A DNA stretch of 64,000 bases from contig CAKOGP040000169.1 of NCBI GenBank assembly GCA_933822405.4, positions 1 through 64,000 of the forward strand, given 5' to 3'. Below the pieces are notes generated by a model. That model did no database searches. It saw only the letters and a list, made by a program, of their open reading frames with translations, and had not been told where the DNA came from. Source of the stretch: Cylindrotheca closterium. Taxonomy: Eukaryota; Bacillariophyta; Bacillariophyceae; Bacillariales; Bacillariaceae. A program made the position numbers and the translations under genes. Below are positions 61,598 to 64,000 of this stretch, piece by piece. Within the stretch, counting starts at the first letter, position 1. Every line of letters starts with the position of its first letter.

Positions 61598-63040
61598 ATG
61601 AAGATAACTCATGTCTTGCAACGTAACTCAAGCTGTAGCAGAGGAGATGCATATCGGGCAGTCTTGAAGGGGGTTGGAATAAGATTCCAATCGAACGAAA
61701 GGAATATACATATTGCTTATTGTTCCAACAAGGTATTATCAAGGCAATATTCTTCATCTTCGCCGTTAGATGCACCGCCATTACATGTCTTTGCGTCATG
61801 TCTTCCAGGCCTAGAGCCCTTTTTGAATGAAGAACTTGTGAGTCTCGGTTTTCAGACTCGGCGTACTACTGGTGGGGTTCACTTTCGGGCTTCCAACGCT
61901 AAGGAACTTCACAGCTGTCATTTATGGTGTGGGACGGCATCAAATATTTACTTGCGAGCAACTGAAGACAAAACCTTTCGGGCCAGAGGAATGGCCGAAC
62001 TAAAGAAACATATCACTCGACTCAGCTTTTGGGAGGAATGCATTGACACTACGGATCAATCGCTCTCCTCGGGATTTGAGATTCGTGTAAAGTCTTCCAA
62101 GAGCAAGCTGTATCACACGGCAGGAATTGCGCAGAGAGTTGAAGAAGGAATTTACTCTGCGCTTGGCAAAGATACTCCATCAAAGGAGATAACTGAAAGC
62201 CAGAATGATAGTCAGAAGCTCAAGGTGCTTGTCAAGATTTACCGGGACGAAGTGGAAGTATCAGTAGACACGTCCTCTACACCTATTCATCAACGAGGCT
62301 ATCGACTCGAAACAGCGAAGGCCCCTTTGCGAGAAGACTTGGCATTTGCTCTATTGTATTCTACAAAACTATTTGGAAGAAATAATAGTGCCAATGATTG
62401 GTCGGTGCTGGATCCCTTTTGTGGAGCGGGAACAATCCCAATCGAGGCAGCCGCCTTGGCACACAATCTACCACCAGGTAGACTCCGAGAGGCACCATTG
62501 CGAGGCTTGACGTTCTATGATCCAGACGGATGGAACCGAATGGTAGAGTCTGCAGTTCGAAACAGCACCACTGGAGACATGAATGAGGAGCTTCAGATTC
62601 TCGGTACGGATCGAAACGAAGGGGCCATTGCCATATCCGAACGCAATGCTGCTCGTGCCTCAGTCGATCATTTAGTGAAATTTCGACACCAAGCCATTAG
62701 TTCGAATCAATGGTTCGAGAATCCTTCACTCGCACCTAGTCGAACACTAGTGGTGTGCAATCCTCCCTTTGGACATCGCATTTCCAAGGACACCAAAAAG
62801 AAGAAGGATCCTTTCAGTTCCTCCTTGTTGCCACTCATTCAAACCTTGGGACACAAACTCATGAAGCTTATTGGCCAATCAGCTGAGGGTAATAGTCGTC
62901 GTCAAGTGGCAGTCAACATATTGGGCACCAATCCCAATCTGATCCGTCGATCTGGCATTCCCAATCTCAAAGTAAGCTTTGCGTCCAAACACGGGGGAAT
63001 AAATGTGTTTGCCCTTGGTCAGGCATCAAGCGTCACATGA
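61598..63040 (+). CDS. THUMP-domain RlmL-type rRNA (guanine-N2) methyltransferase, probably organellar
   Basis: A 480-residue protein, no intron. The first 55 residues are basic with few acids and run SRQYSSSS before LHVFASCLPGLEPFLNEEL, suggesting an organellar (mitochondrial) leader. A ferredoxin-like/THUMP region spans about 65-235, with VEVSVDTSSTPIHQRGYRLETAKAPLREDLA, a block typical of the RlmL family. The Rossmann methyltransferase domain follows: SAM loop DPFCGAGTIPIEAA starting at 272, and catalytic NPPFG at 388-392 (bacterial RlmL has NPPYG). Bacterial RlmL makes m2G in 23S rRNA; the same on organellar large-subunit rRNA is inferred. The RlmK half of gamma-proteobacterial RlmKL is absent, as in most relatives. 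Confidence 0.9.
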   Translation: MKITHVLQRNSSCSRGDAYRAVLKGVGIRFQSNERNIHIAYCSNKVLSRQYSSSSPLDAPPLHVFASCLPGLEPFLNEELVSLGFQTRRTTGGVHFRASNAKELHSCHLWCGTASNIYLRATEDKTFRARGMAELKKHITRLSFWEECIDTTDQSLSSGFEIRVKSSKSKLYHTAGIAQRVEEGIYSALGKDTPSKEITESQNDSQKLKVLVKIYRDEVEVSVDTSSTPIHQRGYRLETAKAPLREDLAFALLYSTKLFGRNNSANDWSVLDPFCGAGTIPIEAAALAHNLPPGRLREAPLRGLTFYDPDGWNRMVESAVRNSTTGDMNEELQILGTDRNEGAIAISERNAARASVDHLVKFRHQAISSNQWFENPSLAPSRTLVVCNPPFGHRISKDTKKKKDPFSSSLLPLIQTLGHKLMKLIGQSAEGNSRRQVAVNILGTNPNLIRRSGIPNLKVSFASKHGGINVFALGQASSVT

Positions 63041-63053
63041 GATAAGAGAATAT

Positions 63054-63447
63054 TCAAACTTGGTCAATGATTTCACCCGATTCCAGTCGAACCCATGACT
63101 TCCACCGTATGCTGTTGCGTTCCTCGTTGTGTGGTTCTCCTTTTTCTCTAGCATCATGAAAGCGAATTCGGTTCTTTAGCTCGAAGACGCGGGCACCTTT
63201 ACCATAACCTCCATATCCTGAGTGGCGGCCAAAGCACAAATGAAAAGCACTACTGAAGTGCTCTCGTCTTGCCGTCTCGTCCATTATTGTTGCGCTGTTA
63301 TTGTTATTATTTTCAGAACTAGAATGATATGGGCAGAAGTAATCATTTCCATGATTGTGGCCTACTGCCAAGAACAGATATCGTTTTGCTTCTACCAATG
63401 CTTGAACAATGCCAGCATCGGACTCGAGTGGCGCCATGCCATGAAGG
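63054..63447 (-). pseudogene. Calcineurin-like phosphoesterase, 5'-truncated by receptor-array DNA
   Basis: The frame carries the C-terminal blocks of calcineurin-type phosphoesterases of the PAP29/DCR2 kind: AVGHNHGNDYFCPYH (metal-binding GHxH), LCFGRHSGYGGYGKGARVFEL, and WVRLESGEIIDQV at the end. The parts with the other metal ligands should lie upstream, beyond 63447. There the sequence abruptly becomes the 3' end of a receptor gene read in antisense, so the first two thirds are missing. A chance ATG in the receptor DNA would allow a 147-residue product. The stop is 13 bases from the end of the converging methyltransferase gene, the only remnant of the original layout. Confidence 0.75.
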
Positions 63448-64000
63448 TGAATGAGGCCACCTCCATTGTAGTCTGCTAATCTATTGCTATTCATCACCCC
63501 GATAGTAAGAAAGACTGTTAATAGTTTGCTTTGTAATACATTGAAACTGTAGTGTACTATGCATACCCCGTGCCCCCGTAATTATAGCAATTTAATACTC
63601 AATATGTATAGTGAATATTTTGATAAAACAGAATAGACCTTTTGCAATCCGTCTGTCGCACCACCGTATAATATATTCTGATGACTAAAAAGAAGATAGT
63701 ACATACCGGTATACTTGTACTGTAGCAACAAATTATGTTCGGTAGCATCATCTGATCTACCGGTACCGTCTCAACCATCAGAAAGGTCGTTGATTGCAAA
63801 CTACTAGTGGTACTATCAGGGCATTAGTTTGCTATAAAATCCTTCTCGCGAGAAGAAAGTTGTTTGTGCCACCACATCAGCGAAGAATCAATCCATGGGT
63901 GGACGATGAATCCTCGGCGCATTTTCGTGGTGGCCACTGGCGACTGGTCGCACTATATCGATCTTCAGATTGTGTCAGCACCGTTCTCAAGTGGATCGAG
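63448..64000 (+). pseudogene. 3' end and flank of a sixth receptor copy
   Basis: Bases from 63448 (GTGAATGAGGCCACCTCC...TTGTAGTCTG) match the last codons and stop of receptor copy 3 (ACGAATGAGCCCACCTCCCTTGTAGTCTG). They continue along its 3' flank: AATAGTTTGCTTTGTAATAC, AATAGACCTTTTGCA, ACTATCAGGGCATTAG, then the ATCTTCAGAT...GCACCGTTCTCA block near the window end. The coding part upstream is absent. Exact TACCGGTA at 63704-63711 and 63758-63765. No gene of its own. Confidence 0.8.

Overview
This window is nuclear DNA of a photosynthetic stramenopile, most likely a pennate diatom. That call is inferred from several features. Genes are spaced, monocistronic and interrupted by short GT-AG introns. 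One PsbP-type thylakoid-lumen protein carries a diatom-style bipartite plastid leader. An APS kinase / ATP sulfurylase / pyrophosphatase fusion is present, an arrangement known from heterokonts. There is a membrane protein with PSxxPS-type repeats, BspA-type LRR and DUF285 surface-protein relatives, and two small secreted Ser/Lys-rich proteins with silaffin-like layout. No rRNA, tRNA, CRISPR or bacterial operon structure was recognised.

Layout. 0.2-13 kb: a Lys-rich coiled-coil protein ending in four W/F-F-G motifs, two tiny hypothetical genes, two paralogous TPR-like proteins (5.5-6.5 and 10.9-11.6 kb), the PsbP-like gene with one intron, and a PCIF1-like cap methyltransferase. 12-16.3 kb: a degenerate repeat field, a broken DUF285 gene, then two silaffin-like genes flanking an unknown gene. 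16.2-18.5 kb is intergenic. 18.5-27 kb: the PSxxPS membrane protein, then the trifunctional sulfate-activation gene. Just downstream of it on the same strand lies a near-identical copy of only its pyrophosphatase module, fused to a new membrane-anchor leader. 27.4-29.1 kb: a second broken DUF285 gene and a fragment of a third. 29.4-38.3 kb: an LRR_5 protein, an EF-hand protein with a mitochondrial-type leader, a spliced LRR protein, a 0.6 kb TIR element (MITE-like), and a spliced GT-B glycosyltransferase-like gene.

40.7-47.1 kb: a spliced PKG-like AGC kinase with three cNMP-type domains, a spliced type I membrane protein with seven Tudor-like repeats outside the membrane, and a small basic protein. 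47.7-48.3 kb: a direct duplication of about 0.2 kb. 48.9-64 kb: a tandem array of 7TM receptors (class E / cAMP-receptor-like) with four intact genes, one gene reduced to its C-terminal tail, and a sixth 3' end at the window edge. That last fragment is fused to a beheaded calcineurin-like phosphoesterase gene. A THUMP/RlmL-type rRNA methyltransferase lies between.

The most unusual items are the silaffin-like pair, the expanding and decaying GPCR array (including an intron that keeps the reading frame), the seven-repeat membrane protein, the pyrophosphatase module duplication, the PKG-like kinase with degenerate nucleotide pockets, and an intergenic palindrome TACCGGTA found at least 16 times. 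Splice sites were assigned by eye from GT-AG signals, reading frame and family continuity.
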